This document shows positions 26,076 through 34,572 of a stretch of 64,000 nt of DNA, piece after piece (the stretch's first letter is position 1; each line of letters begins with the position of its first letter). A program made the position numbers and the translations under genes. Source of the DNA: an uncultured Anaerolineae bacterium (lineage in GTDB: Bacteria; Chloroflexota; Anaerolineae; Anaerolineales; Villigracilaceae); contig CAKZJX010000011.1 of NCBI GenBank assembly GCA_937120535.1, positions 24,152-88,151 on the forward strand, read 5' to 3'. The notes under the pieces were generated by a model. That model had not been told where the DNA came from. It did no database searches and worked only from the letters and a program-made list of their open reading frames with translations.

Positions 26076-27050
26076 CTACTTTCCGTACATGATTCCCGCC
26101 AGCCGGCTGATCATCTCCAAACCGGTTACATCGCGTTCTAGCTCGGGCACACGGGCCACCACTTGATTGCCAAACATTTCGTCGATCTGGCGTAGATATT
26201 TTTCCTGCATCTGGATGCGATTGCGCAGGTAGGGAGGAATGTTTTGGTTGAGCAATTCGCGTGGGACAACGCGGTTGACTACGTATCCCGAGATGGGCAC
26301 ATCGAAGCGAGCAAACAGCTCGGCTGCCTTGCGCGTGTCAATCAGGATCATCTCTTCTGGCACGATGACAAAGAAGAAGGCGGTTTTCTCTTTGTCGGTC
26401 AAGATACGCGAGGAAGCGTTGATCCGTCCGCGGATGTACTGCAACTCGCTCAAAATGCGATCCTCTTCGGTTTCCTTCTGCCGCTTCAAACGGGCAACCA
26501 TTTCCTCATATTCGCGCATTTCCTCGCGCAGTTTGGTGATCTTATTGATCCACTCGTCATAGACCTTGGCCATGCTTAGGTAGTAGAGCGCATGGCCCAG
26601 TGGAACCAGATCGTAGATGTAGTAATCGTATTTGCCTTCCACCACGATGTCCACCACGGCGTCAAAGATGGCGCTCTCTTCCATGGCCGGCTCAGCCGAA
26701 GCTGCCTGGATATATTGCTCGATCTCGTCGGGGATCGAGTCGAAGCCATACATATCCAGGATTTTGCGTCGGATCTCCTCTTGATAGGCCTTGATGTGCT
26801 GATCGGCATCGATCTCCTGAGCCCATAGGTTTTCCATGATCTGCACGGGGCCTTTGCCGAAAATATCGCGCTGGAAAATATCGGAGAGGCTGGCTTGAGG
26901 GTCCACCGAAAACACCAACACCTTCTTTCCTTGGGATGCCAGCCAATAAGCTGTGGCGGCGGAGAAGGTAGTTTTGCCCAGCCCTCCTTTACCACCAAAC
27001 ATGATATAGCGGCGTTCAGGGTGTTCTTCGAAGATTCGTCGGAGATTCAT
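26076..27050 (-). CDS. ArsA/Get3-like ATPase, first of a pair, altered switch II
   Basis: The 324-residue protein has GGKGGLGKTT near residue 20, switch I SVDPQASLSDIF, PAMEESAIF, and RIQMQEKYLRQI near the end. Switch II reads YDLVPLGHALYYL instead of the usual FDTAPTGH, which is an unusual substitution in the nucleotide-sensing loop. A charged helical insert (REEMREYEEMVARLKRQKE) sits where Get3 proteins bind clients. It is followed 13 bp later by the second ATPase, and the two may form a heterodimer, like the two halves of ArsA. Confidence 0.9.
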   Translation of the reverse strand: MNLRRIFEEHPERRYIMFGGKGGLGKTTFSAATAYWLASQGKKVLVFSVDPQASLSDIFQRDIFGKGPVQIMENLWAQEIDADQHIKAYQEEIRRKILDMYGFDSIPDEIEQYIQAASAEPAMEESAIFDAVVDIVVEGKYDYYIYDLVPLGHALYYLSMAKVYDEWINKITKLREEMREYEEMVARLKRQKETEEDRILSELQYIRGRINASSRILTDKEKTAFFFVIVPEEMILIDTRKAAELFARFDVPISGYVVNRVVPRELLNQNIPPYLRNRIQMQEKYLRQIDEMFGNQVVARVPELERDVTGLEMISRLAGIMYGK

Positions 27051-27065
27051 GGCGGCTCCTCACGC

Positions 27066-27332
27066 TTAGAACATGGCGTCGGAAACGTCTTTCTCGCGCA
27101 GTAACCGTCGTTTCCAAGTGGAGATCTGCGGAACGACATAGGGCAGCAGACGCAGGCTATAGTAGGGCGGCAGGATGGGGATTCCGATCATATCGCCCAT
27201 GGTGATCAGGATGAACAGATGCTCCATGCTGGCGCGTGTCCGCAGGGCATAGCGGCTCATGTCGTGGGAGGCCATGCCGTAGATGATCTCTTTCAGGTTT
27301 TGCCAGAGGCTTTTGGATTCGTGTTCGCTCAT
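27066..27332 (-). CDS. Small PPYY-motif protein, paralogue 2
   Basis: The 88-residue protein has a charged N-terminus (SEHESKSLWQNLKEIIYGM), the shared core MEHLFILITMGDMIGIPILP and PYYSLRLLPYVVP, and the C-terminal WKRRLLREKDVSDAMF. The near-invariant GD..G.PI.PPYY and WKRR motifs across the three copies indicate a common structural role. It lies 15 bp ahead of the first ArsA-like gene with an AAGGA ribosome site before its ATG. Function unknown. Confidence 0.8.
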   Translation of the reverse strand: MSEHESKSLWQNLKEIIYGMASHDMSRYALRTRASMEHLFILITMGDMIGIPILPPYYSLRLLPYVVPQISTWKRRLLREKDVSDAMF

Positions 27333-27376
27333 AGATCCTTTCCTTCACAAAAAGTATGGTATAGACTGGAGAAGGT

Positions 27377-27664
27377 TTACAAACCTTCCAGATGGTAGTC
27401 ATGTTCATCGGTAAATTCGCGCTCGCGCAGCATGCGTCGCTTCCAAAGAGAGATCTGGGGTACCAGGTAGGGCAATAAGCGCAGGCTGTAGTAAGGAGGG
27501 ATGATTGGGAGCCCGATCATATCCCCCACGGTGCTTAGCATAAACAGATTCTCCATACTGGTGCGCATTTCCACCGCATGCGACACGAACTCCAGGCTAA
27601 ACATGCCGTAGAAGAACTCGCGCATCGCTTGCCAAAGCGACTTTTTTTCTGGTTGACTGGTCAT
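27377..27664 (-). CDS. Small PPYY-motif protein, paralogue 1 (first gene of the operon)
   Basis: The 95-residue protein is closest to paralogue 2: KKSLWQAMREFFYGM, MENLFMLSTVGDMIGLPIIP, PYYSLRLLPYLVP and WKRRMLRERE. It has an extra His/Asp-rich tail (DEHDYHLEGL). A TATAAT box (minus strand) ends within about 10 bp of the ATG and no ribosome site is visible, so the operon may start with a leaderless message. It is divergent from the membrane protein at 27735. Confidence 0.8.
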   Translation of the reverse strand: MTSQPEKKSLWQAMREFFYGMFSLEFVSHAVEMRTSMENLFMLSTVGDMIGLPIIPPYYSLRLLPYLVPQISLWKRRMLREREFTDEHDYHLEGL

Positions 27665-27734
27665 AATTATATATTATACTACTCATGCCTACCGAAATTG
27701 GTGGACGTGGAATCAGTCTTGTTGAGGTGATGGT

Positions 27735-28385
27735 ATGGACTCGCAAACGATCATTCTGGCGGCTGTGGTAGTCTTCATGGGATGGTTTGGGTTGGGTATG
27801 ATCTACAACTTGCGCCGCGGCGATCGCATCTTACGCTGGATGCAAGACGGTTTGCCCTTGATCGGTCAACGAACCACATTTCGCTGGCTCGGGTCTTCAG
27901 TAGCCGAAATGGGCATCGCTAAAGCCAAACGTCCCTTTCATCGGATGGACGTGCTCCTTGTCCTGAAACCGCGCGATGTGTTTTGGATGGCGTTACTGGC
28001 ATTGATTCAAGGACGTGACGACATGATCATCTTTCGCGCTGCTCTCAGCACGCCTCCGCTGCTCGACCTCGAACTGGCCGATCCGAAAAGCTGGACTGGG
28101 CGTGACGTCCTAAGGAAACTCGCTCAACGCGGCTGGGAAGTGACTAATTATCAGGGCATGCGCTTGATGGCCCCGCGTGGCCTGCTTCAGCTGGCCATAG
28201 AAACCATGGATCGCCTGAGCGGTCCAATGCAAGCCCTCTCCCCACGCTACATCCGTCTCAGCTTACGCAAGATGGCTCCGAACATCGAAATTCATCTGCC
28301 TTTTCCTAATCCGAGCCAGACCGATGCCAGGGCGTATTTTGAGTCGTTGTGCGATCTTGGGCGCGCCGTGGTCGAGCGAAGGTAG
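27735..28385 (+). CDS. Membrane-anchored protein of unknown function, divergent from the ArsA operon
   Basis: The 216-residue protein has one N-terminal span (IILAAVVVFMGWFGLGMIY), a basic stop-transfer stretch (NLRRGDR), and a cytosolic domain (about residues 40-216) with mixed alpha/beta predicted character. Notable pieces are FRWLGSSVAEMGIAKAKRPFHRMDVLLVLKPRDV and RGWEVTNYQGMRL. GAGGTGATGGT precedes the ATG. No family is recognised. The shared 70-bp intergenic region suggests common regulation with the ATPase operon. Confidence 0.75.
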   Translation: MDSQTIILAAVVVFMGWFGLGMIYNLRRGDRILRWMQDGLPLIGQRTTFRWLGSSVAEMGIAKAKRPFHRMDVLLVLKPRDVFWMALLALIQGRDDMIIFRAALSTPPLLDLELADPKSWTGRDVLRKLAQRGWEVTNYQGMRLMAPRGLLQLAIETMDRLSGPMQALSPRYIRLSLRKMAPNIEIHLPFPNPSQTDARAYFESLCDLGRAVVERR

Positions 28386-28408
28386 AGTATTCCTGTTTCG
28401 ATCCAGCT

Positions 28409-28440
28409 AGGGGAGACGCATCTGCAGATGCGTCTCCCCT
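28409..28440. terminator. 32-bp perfect palindrome between convergent genes
   Basis: A perfect 16+16-bp palindrome (AGGGGAGACGCATCTG and its complement) lies between the stop at 28385 and the convergent cstA stop at 28492. It would form a strong hairpin on either transcript, with modest T content after it. A two-way terminator is the simplest reading. Confidence 0.65.
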
Positions 28441-28491
28441 GTTGAAATGGGTCACTCTTGACCGATTAGCTCTCTCCTCCCGAAGGCGGGT

Positions 28492-30381
28492 TTAGTCGGT
28501 GGCCGCTGGGGCCTGCTGTGCCGTTCCACCCTTGGCGTATCGCTGATAGGCTTTGTAGCCGTCCCAACCGATCACCAGGGCGGTCAGGAAGAGCAAAATG
28601 GCAATGACGATCATCGCCCAGGCGCCCACTGCCGCCGTGCCGCCTTTGGGCACGATGGTGACAAATAGGTTGCGGGCTGTCACCAGCGTGGCCGCTAAGG
28701 TGGTCAGGTACATAAAGAGCATGGGCCAGAGAGCGAAAGCAGGATTGCGGCGTTGCTCTCGCAACCAGACCGTGACAATCAGCAGGCTAAGGGCCGCCAT
28801 CAGTTGGTTGGCCGAGCCAAATAGCTGCCATAGATACACCCAGGTGCCGGTCAACACCAAGATCATGGTCAGCAACATCGAGGCAATGGTGGAGACGTGT
28901 ATGTTCTTGAACAATGGCACCTGGTCGCCGATCCACTCGGACAGGGTAACGCGCATGACGCGGAAGATCAGTTGGGTCACGGTCAACACAATCACCATGA
29001 AGGCCCCAAAGCCGAGTGCTGTACCAAACGGTCGGAATCCTTCACCGAAGATGACCGAGAGCAGCGAGCCCACGCCGGCCGCGAAGCGACCCGCACCGCC
29101 GCCAGTTCCAGCGATGGAGACGGCCACCAGCGACAGCAAACCCAGCGTGTTCTCGGTGAACATGGCGCCGGCGCCGACCGGAAGGGCATCGGTCTCATAC
29201 TCCAACTGGCGCGCCGTACCGATCGAGCCAAACAGGGCATGCCAACCGGAGATGGCGCCGCAGGCGATGGTCACGAACAGCATCGGCCAGATGGGTTGCC
29301 AGGCCTTGGTCGGATCGTAAGCGAAGCCCCACGTCCTAACCGGTTCCAGGGCAAACGCGCCTATTTCAGGTCGCAGGAAGGGAGCCAACACCGCACCTAC
29401 TGCGCCTGACAGGATGGTGATCAGGGTGATCCAGAAACCAATGTAGTTGACTGGTTGGGCGAAGCGCCAGATGGGCAGGGTGGCAGCCAGATATGAGAAA
29501 GCGAGGATAAACAGCGCCCAGAACAGGTAGGAGGGCATGGTCTTGATGGCGCCGGTCTCCGCATTGTAAAGGGCCGTGGTGGGGCGTTTGCCATCCGGAC
29601 CCGGAGGTGGGATGCGCGGGTCGGCGTTGGTTGGGTCGTAAACCACCATCACCGCTTGGCCACCGGTGATCTGATCGACAGCTTTGTTCAGAGCGGCGAT
29701 GGAACCGTTAATCGGGCCCACCCATTGCCAGGCTCGGGTCTCTGGATGTTGGGTTGCTCCAAAGGGGCCGAAGATCATGGCTGCCAAGACCACGATCACC
29801 ACAATGGCGGTCACTGCGATCAAGTCCATCTTCCAGCGATAGAGCATTTGGCCGGCCAAGAAGCCCATCACGCCGAGCATGATGATGCCAAGTGGCACGT
29901 CGGGGCGAGCGGCCATCAGAGCGCTCATGATGCCCATGAAGGCGCCGGCGACCAACATCAGGTAGAAGAAGATAAAGATGAACAAGATGATGCGGGTGCG
30001 CGGCGCGATTAGGCGATGGCTGATGGCGCTCAGGCTATTTCCATCGTTGCGGACGGCGACCATGATCGCCGTATAGTCGCTCACCCAACCGATGAACGAT
30101 ACTCCCAACACCAGCCAGATCAGGGCCGGTAGCCATCCCCAAATGTTGGCCGCTGTAATCGGACCGACGATCGGGCCGGCGGCGGCGATGGACTTGAAGT
30201 GATAGCCGTAGAGCACGTTGCGGCTGGTGGGTATGAAGTCCACGCCGTCCATGTAAAGGCGGGCCGGAGTAGCACGCTTGGGATCGGACTGGATGATGTT
30301 TCGGTCAATGCTGCGGGCGTAGAAGTTGTAGATCACATAGATGGCAATCGCGGCAATTACAACGATCCATAGAGTATTCAT
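28492..30381 (-). CDS. cstA: Carbon starvation protein CstA (pyruvate/peptide transporter)
   Basis: The 629-residue polytopic protein has about 16 spans and the CstA core: DGVDFIPTSRNVLYGYHFKSIAAAGPIVGPI-type N-terminus, WLPALIWLVLGVSFIGWVSDY, FVTIACGAISGWHALFGS, and LFGSANQLMAALSL. CstA/BtsT proteins import pyruvate or peptides under nutrient stress. AAGGAG lies 6 nt before the ATG. It follows the CxxC gene by 159 bp in the same transcript and is controlled by the leader at 30949-31313. Confidence 0.93.
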   Translation of the reverse strand: MNTLWIVVIAAIAIYVIYNFYARSIDRNIIQSDPKRATPARLYMDGVDFIPTSRNVLYGYHFKSIAAAGPIVGPITAANIWGWLPALIWLVLGVSFIGWVSDYTAIMVAVRNDGNSLSAISHRLIAPRTRIILFIFIFFYLMLVAGAFMGIMSALMAARPDVPLGIIMLGVMGFLAGQMLYRWKMDLIAVTAIVVIVVLAAMIFGPFGATQHPETRAWQWVGPINGSIAALNKAVDQITGGQAVMVVYDPTNADPRIPPPGPDGKRPTTALYNAETGAIKTMPSYLFWALFILAFSYLAATLPIWRFAQPVNYIGFWITLITILSGAVGAVLAPFLRPEIGAFALEPVRTWGFAYDPTKAWQPIWPMLFVTIACGAISGWHALFGSIGTARQLEYETDALPVGAGAMFTENTLGLLSLVAVSIAGTGGGAGRFAAGVGSLLSVIFGEGFRPFGTALGFGAFMVIVLTVTQLIFRVMRVTLSEWIGDQVPLFKNIHVSTIASMLLTMILVLTGTWVYLWQLFGSANQLMAALSLLIVTVWLREQRRNPAFALWPMLFMYLTTLAATLVTARNLFVTIVPKGGTAAVGAWAMIVIAILLFLTALVIGWDGYKAYQRYAKGGTAQQAPAATD

Positions 30382-30540
30382 AAGCTTTCTCCTTTTGGCG
30401 AAAGAACTCTGAATGGCGTTATTGAATTTGAGGAGCTTACGTCGCCATCTTCCGTAAGCCGGCCGAGGGGACTAGTCTGTTCTTTTGATTCCAGTATCAC
30501 CTCCTTTGTCCCGAAGTGCTTGGCCCGGGCGCGTAAGCGC

Positions 30541-30948
30541 TTAGGGCGCTGGGACAGTTGCCGGAAGGCTCGGTTCGCTCAACAAGCGCTCAATCTCCTC
30601 GGCTGCTTGTTGCAACGCTGCCGCGCCGCTGAAACGAGAACGACGATTCACGATAACCGCCGGATAGCGGCGAGTACCATAGCGCAAAGACTTGACCACA
30701 CCTTCCACCGAAGCCACATCGATCACCTTGATCACCAGCTGGTCGCAGTAGCGTCGAAACATGTCATGCACCCACTGGGAGATGGTCGAATACTCTTGCT
30801 TTAGGTCCTCAGGCAAACTGCTTTCGATCTGTTCTTGCTGAACTGTATTGGATTTGCCCATCTCGCGCCAGGCGATCTCACAATGCATGCAGTGATAGAA
30901 GGCGGTAGGGGCATAGGCAATGATTTCTACCAGTAAAGGCTTGCTCAT
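30541..30948 (-). CDS. Small protein with CxxC motif ahead of cstA
   Basis: The 135-residue protein begins with a beta strand and YHCMHCEIAW, a CxxC near residues 19-22 with a flanking His, then a helical middle and YPAVIVNRRSRF where a thioredoxin fold would place its cis-Pro strand. A thioredoxin-like fold is plausible but the family is not recognised. AGGAGG precedes the ATG. It is the first gene of the cstA transcript. Confidence 0.75.
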   Translation of the reverse strand: MSKPLLVEIIAYAPTAFYHCMHCEIAWREMGKSNTVQQEQIESSLPEDLKQEYSTISQWVHDMFRRYCDQLVIKVIDVASVEGVVKSLRYGTRRYPAVIVNRRSRFSGAAALQQAAEEIERLLSEPSLPATVPAP

Positions 30949-31279
30949 TTTGACCTCCTCACCAAAAAATATAAAGACGTCATGGTTGTGTTGGGATCGA
31001 TCCGTGACGTCTTGCGCGACAGGAGAAGCTACCTTGGCAAGGGATCCCTTGCCAGGAGAAGGCCAACGGGATGGCGCTGAACCGTGAACGATAAAAGCTC
31101 ATCTCGAACCGACCGCTTTCATAAACTAGGCTCAAGTTTTCCTTTTGAAAACTTAAAACACATTTCCTGCTGATTCGGTACGGAAGAAAAGTTGTCGAAA
31201 GAAGTTCGCTAAACAGGGGGGCCGATAATCGTTCCGGATTAAATCGCTTGTTAGCGTAGAGAAAGCACCATCCTTGAGC
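30949..31279 (-). promoter_or_regulatory. Long leader of the cstA operon with terminator-like hairpin and leader ORFs
   Basis: About 330 nt separate the predicted transcription start from the first gene. Just before the ribosome site, 12-bp arms (30974-30985 and 31002-31013, one mismatch) form a hairpin followed by a U-rich tract with six consecutive U at 30964-30969, an intrinsic-terminator layout. A perfect 20-bp palindrome lies at 31035-31054. A 40-codon frame (31102 to 30980, beginning MSFYRSRF) ends inside the 3' arm of the terminator, and shorter frames overlap it upstream through ATGA junctions. This suggests translation-linked attenuation. No known riboswitch was recognised. Confidence 0.55.
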
Positions 31280-31285
31280 GTTTAT

Positions 31286-31313
31286 ATTATAAACAAATTT
31301 CTGAGCTTGTCAA
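31286..31313 (-). promoter_or_regulatory. Consensus promoter of the cstA operon
   Basis: On the minus strand TTGACA (31308-31313) and TATAAT (31286-31291) are separated by 16 bp, a full match to the housekeeping consensus. The MITE target duplication shares the first T of the TTGACA. Confidence 0.85.
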
Positions 31314-31321
31314 CATACGTG
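31313..31321 (+). repeat. 9-bp target duplication flanking the MITE pair (three copies)
   Basis: ACATACGTG occurs at 31313-31321, between the two elements at 31486-31494, and after the second at 31657-31665. This is the pattern left by two insertions of one element family into the same 9-bp target. Confidence 0.85.
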
Positions 31322-31485
31322 GGGCTTGTTCAATAAGTCTCTTTGGACGGTACAAACTGTCTCTAGAAGAGCCACAAGAAGGCCGTTTGACCCTTGAATC
31401 GGCGACTGATTCCATCGCTGATCCCCTCCCATGCCTGCCCTACCAGGCTATCCTTTCGCGTCAAGGGTGCTTATTGAACAAGGCC
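31322..31485 (+). mobile_element. MITE copy 1 (164 bp)
   Basis: The element has 16-bp inverted repeats (GGGCTTGTTCAATAAG at the left, its near-complement at 31470-31485) and no complete gene. It is about 85% identical by eye to copy 2 in the same orientation and to copy 3 (48470-48634) inverted. The left end is 8 bp from the TTGACA of the cstA promoter. Confidence 0.88.
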
Positions 31486-31494
31486 ACATACGTG

Positions 31495-31656
31495 GGCCTT
31501 GTTCAATAAGCCTCTTTGGACGGTATGAACTGTCTCTAGAAGAGCCGCAAGCAGGCTGTTTGACCCTTGAATCAGCGGCTGATTCCATCGCTGATCCCCT
31601 CCCATGCCTGCTCCACTGGGCTCTCCTTTCGCACCAAGGACTTGTTGAACAAGCCC
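31495..31656 (+). mobile_element. MITE copy 2 (162 bp)
   Basis: A direct tandem copy of the neighbouring element, separated from it by one 9-bp target duplication. The right repeat reads CTTGTTGAACAAGCCC with one change. An internal palindrome GAATCAGC/GCTGATTC is present. It has no coding capacity. Confidence 0.88.
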
Positions 31657-31665
31657 ACATACGTG

Positions 31666-32140
31666 GAGGATGTTCTAAAAAATACCACTCTGTCCTTGCC
31701 ATGACGTTCGACGTCCACCAACCACCGCCCAGAAATATATCTCTCGATGTTTCACTGTAGGCTCTCTTGCACCCGCATCACGGCTTTCCCTCCCTGCTCA
31801 TCTATCCAAGCCAATCCCTGCATGTCCATCCCATATAGAGCGTCTCCCACCACCAAGCAGCCTTCCTTCAGCCAATGGTCGCCTGCTTCCTGATACCATG
31901 ACCGCCATACCACCCGCTCATCGGTATACGCCGTCCCCAAGCGCGCCCCAACCAACACCCGTCCTGTTCGGGATACCGCTGCCACGGCGACGACTTGGAT
32001 ATGGGCGTGGACCTGCCGCGCTTGACTGCCTGGTCGCCATGCTTGGGTGAGCGGTGCGGCAAACCCGAATCCTGCGCCGTCCACCAAGAGGATCTCCCAC
32101 AGAAAAATCGGAATGTGGGATCCAGCGCAGCAAAACGACC
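31666..32140 (-). pseudogene. Decayed DDE transposase fragment
   Basis: A minus-strand frame (32087 to 31752) reads VDGAGFGFAAPLTQAWRPG, ARQVHAHIQVVAV, a VVGDALYGM motif and AVMRVQESLQ. The two Asp-containing motifs resemble the catalytic core of IS4/IS5-type transposases. After the TGA at 31752 the same frame continues with NIERYISGRWLVDVERHGKD up to the MITE, so the stop may be a mutation in the old gene. The N-terminal part is absent. It lies immediately after panE. Confidence 0.7.
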
Positions 32141-32147
32141 TCTTCTC

Positions 32148-33077
32148 TCAGCCGGCTTGGGTGGCCTTGACCAACAGCGGGAGCAAGGCAGCGTAGATGA
32201 CGTCTGCTGTTGGGGTTGGGACGCCAACCTGTCGTCCTTTGCGGCCGATCACGCCGATGATCGACTCCAACTCAAAGCGGCGGCCATTCTCCACGTCTAG
32301 CTGCATTGAGGCTTTGATGTGCGGCGCAGCGGCGTCAATAAACGCCAGAGACTTTTCGACCACGTTTGGTTCTAGGTTTACGCCGTGAGCGCGTCCTACC
32401 GCTTCGACTTCTTTCATCAGGTTGGTCACCAGAAGGCGCGTCTCCGGCACGCCGCGCCAATCGCCGATCGGCAAACGGGTGAGCGCTCCTAGGCTGCTGG
32501 CGGCCGAGATGAACACCAATTTGGCCCACAGAACGCTCTGGATGTCCTGGGTGACCTCGACGGTGATCCCGGTCGCTTTCAGGATTGCTTCGATGCGGCG
32601 GGCCCGTTCGGTGATCGCGCCGTCCAATTCGCCAAACACGATGCGCCGAAATTGGGATACCTGTTTGACCACTCCTGGCGCTTCGATGGCCGAGGAGATT
32701 TGGGTCATGCCGCCCATCATGTGCTCTATGCCGATGACCTGGCCGATCTGTTCGGCGGCTTCCACGCCATTTTGTAGGCTGATCACCACGGTGGCGGGGC
32801 CAACGATCGGTCGGATGGCTTCTGCAGCGGCTTGGGTGTCGTAGGTTTTGACGCAGAACAAGATCAGGTCGGCTTGGCCGGCCTCGGCCGGCGTATCCGT
32901 AGCATGGGCCGGGACGATCTCAAAATCGCCGTGGATGCTTTTGACTCGCAATCCCTGGGTGCGCAACGCTTGTAAATGGGCTCCGCGTGCAATAAAAGTA
33001 ACCCGATGCTCTTGACGAGCCAGTAAACCGCCATAATAGGCGCCAACACCGCCGCTGCCCATAATCACGATGTTCAT
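32148..33077 (-). CDS. panE: 2-dehydropantoate 2-reductase (ketopantoate reductase)
   Basis: The 309-residue protein has the N-terminal NADPH motif GSGGVGAYYGG, the strand LILFCVKTYDT, SLQNGVE, and the C-terminal helical domain with WAKLVFISAASSLGALT (catalytic Lys) and FELESIIG. It reduces ketopantoate to pantoate for coenzyme A. Related ApbA/PanE-fold reductases can use other 2-oxo acids, so the substrate is inferred. No other pan gene is nearby. An IS remnant abuts its stop. Confidence 0.9.
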   Translation of the reverse strand: MNIVIMGSGGVGAYYGGLLARQEHRVTFIARGAHLQALRTQGLRVKSIHGDFEIVPAHATDTPAEAGQADLILFCVKTYDTQAAAEAIRPIVGPATVVISLQNGVEAAEQIGQVIGIEHMMGGMTQISSAIEAPGVVKQVSQFRRIVFGELDGAITERARRIEAILKATGITVEVTQDIQSVLWAKLVFISAASSLGALTRLPIGDWRGVPETRLLVTNLMKEVEAVGRAHGVNLEPNVVEKSLAFIDAAAPHIKASMQLDVENGRRFELESIIGVIGRKGRQVGVPTPTADVIYAALLPLLVKATQAG

Positions 33078-33120
33078 GTCTGACCTCCTAGGGGGTGCTT
33101 TGTCAAGTATACCTGTTTAC

Positions 33121-33402
33121 TCAAAGGATTTCAATTTTCTCATCCATGATATCGCCATCGGTCCAATTGGCTCTCACCCAACGCAATACGGCCTGCAAGG
33201 ACTGCTGGATGACCACAGCGTCGGAGTTGACCAATGCACAGGCGATCACGGCCTCGGTCCATTGATCCTGCAGGGCCATTTCTGCGACCGATACGTTGAA
33301 TTCGCGATGCAAGCGAGCTAGGAGCGGTTTCAAGCGCCCGCGCTTTTCTTTCAGCGAAGCGCAACCAGGGAGGTGAAGATGAATGGTCAATTTCCCAAGC
33401 AT
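33121..33402 (-). CDS. DUF503 (YlxP-like) protein
   Basis: The 93-residue protein has the DUF503 layout: L.IHLHLPGCASLKEKRGRLKPLLARLHREFNVSVAE, then WTEAVIACALVNSDAVVIQQSL. Related YlxP proteins are often encoded with translation factors. Here it follows ctaA. A TTG at 33420 overlaps the ctaA stop and could be an alternative start. The ATG at 33402 has no clear ribosome site. Confidence 0.85.
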   Translation of the reverse strand: MLGKLTIHLHLPGCASLKEKRGRLKPLLARLHREFNVSVAEMALQDQWTEAVIACALVNSDAVVIQQSLQAVLRWVRANWTDGDIMDEKIEIL

Positions 33403-33416
33403 AGGGGAGCAGCACT

Positions 33417-34460
33417 TCAAGCGGTTTGATCGATAGCCCGTAGACGATGCAGGAAAAAGACGCTTAGCCAGAACAGGGCGATCGCACCTGCTTGATGCAA
33501 CAAGGCCAGCAGAATGGGCACATTGAGCAGCACAACATGAATGCCCAACACAATCTGAATCACCACCAGGCCCAGCAAGCCGAGCAGACCACGCTGGATT
33601 TCTACAGGATAGCCTCGCTTGCGAGCTTGCCAGTACAGATGGGGAACCACAAGTATTCCTAAGAAGGCAAACCAGCGGTGGATAAATGCCACCGTTTGCG
33701 GCGTTTCGACCAGGTTGAGAAGGTCAAATCCTTGGGCTCCAAAGATGCCTCCTGGTATCCATTGTCCCAACATCAGCGGCCAGGTGTTTGAAACGTGGCC
33801 GGCTTTCAGGCCGGCCACCAGGCCTCCGTAGGCGATCTGGATTAGAAGAATCACCAGCGCGACAGCTGCCATCTTGGATGAGAACGACCACCGAGTGGGT
33901 CGGCTTCGATCTGGAAAGCCATAGCGATGGCCATAAGCGATCCATAGCGACAGGCCAAGCAAAGCGATCGCCAGCATCAGATGCATGGTCAGGCGATAGT
34001 GACTTACCGCCGGACGATCGACCAAACCGCTGGCGACCATATACCATCCCATAAAGGCCTGCAGCAAGAAGAGAACGCCGATGGCAACGTACATTCCAAC
34101 TTCCTTCCCTGGGATCTTCTTGTGCCATAAGAACCAGAAGAATGGAATGGCGTAGACCAAGCCAACCAAGCGGGCCAACAGACGGTGCCACCACTCGATG
34201 TAAAAAATATACTTGTAATCCTCCAGAGTCATCCAGTAGTTCAACTGGATGTACTCCGGCGTTTGCTGATACTTGGCGAAGGCTTCTCCCCAATCGGCCT
34301 GGGTTAGGGGCGGGATGACTCCGCCGATGGGATGCCACTCAACGATAGACAGGCCCGAACGGGTCAGGCGGACAAAGCCGCCGAAGACGACCATAAAGGC
34401 GACCAGGCCGGCGAAGATCAACAGCCAGATCATGACAGCGCGATTTTGGGTTTGTGGCAT
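33417..34460 (-). CDS. ctaA: Haem A synthase (CtaA/Cox15 family)
   Basis: The 347-residue protein has eight spans and the family His pairs: EWWHRLLARLVG, HYRLTMHL, FIHRWFAFLG and LLHQAGAIALF, plus GGFVRLTRSGLSIVEW after span 1. It oxidises the haem O methyl group to give haem A for aa3-type cytochrome oxidase, implying aerobic respiration elsewhere in the genome. The start at 34460 has GAGG 4 nt upstream. The longer frame to 34499 lacks one. Confidence 0.92.
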   Translation of the reverse strand: MPQTQNRAVMIWLLIFAGLVAFMVVFGGFVRLTRSGLSIVEWHPIGGVIPPLTQADWGEAFAKYQQTPEYIQLNYWMTLEDYKYIFYIEWWHRLLARLVGLVYAIPFFWFLWHKKIPGKEVGMYVAIGVLFLLQAFMGWYMVASGLVDRPAVSHYRLTMHLMLAIALLGLSLWIAYGHRYGFPDRSRPTRWSFSSKMAAVALVILLIQIAYGGLVAGLKAGHVSNTWPLMLGQWIPGGIFGAQGFDLLNLVETPQTVAFIHRWFAFLGILVVPHLYWQARKRGYPVEIQRGLLGLLGLVVIQIVLGIHVVLLNVPILLALLHQAGAIALFWLSVFFLHRLRAIDQTA

Positions 34461-34572
34461 GTTTCCTCGCAGTTGTTGGAGATTGACTCCGACGAGCATG
34501 CGGCGCGTCTGCTCTCATCACCGGGGACATCGAAGTTATTGTCAAGGCGTGCCGGCGACAGATTCCATCAAG

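Noticed and set aside
31322..31656. Tandem repeats resembling a CRISPR array
   Set aside because: Only two ~163-bp units with inverted ends and target duplications; they are MITEs.
31448..31702. Open frame across the MITE pair
   Set aside because: It spans both element ends and a target duplication; not a gene.
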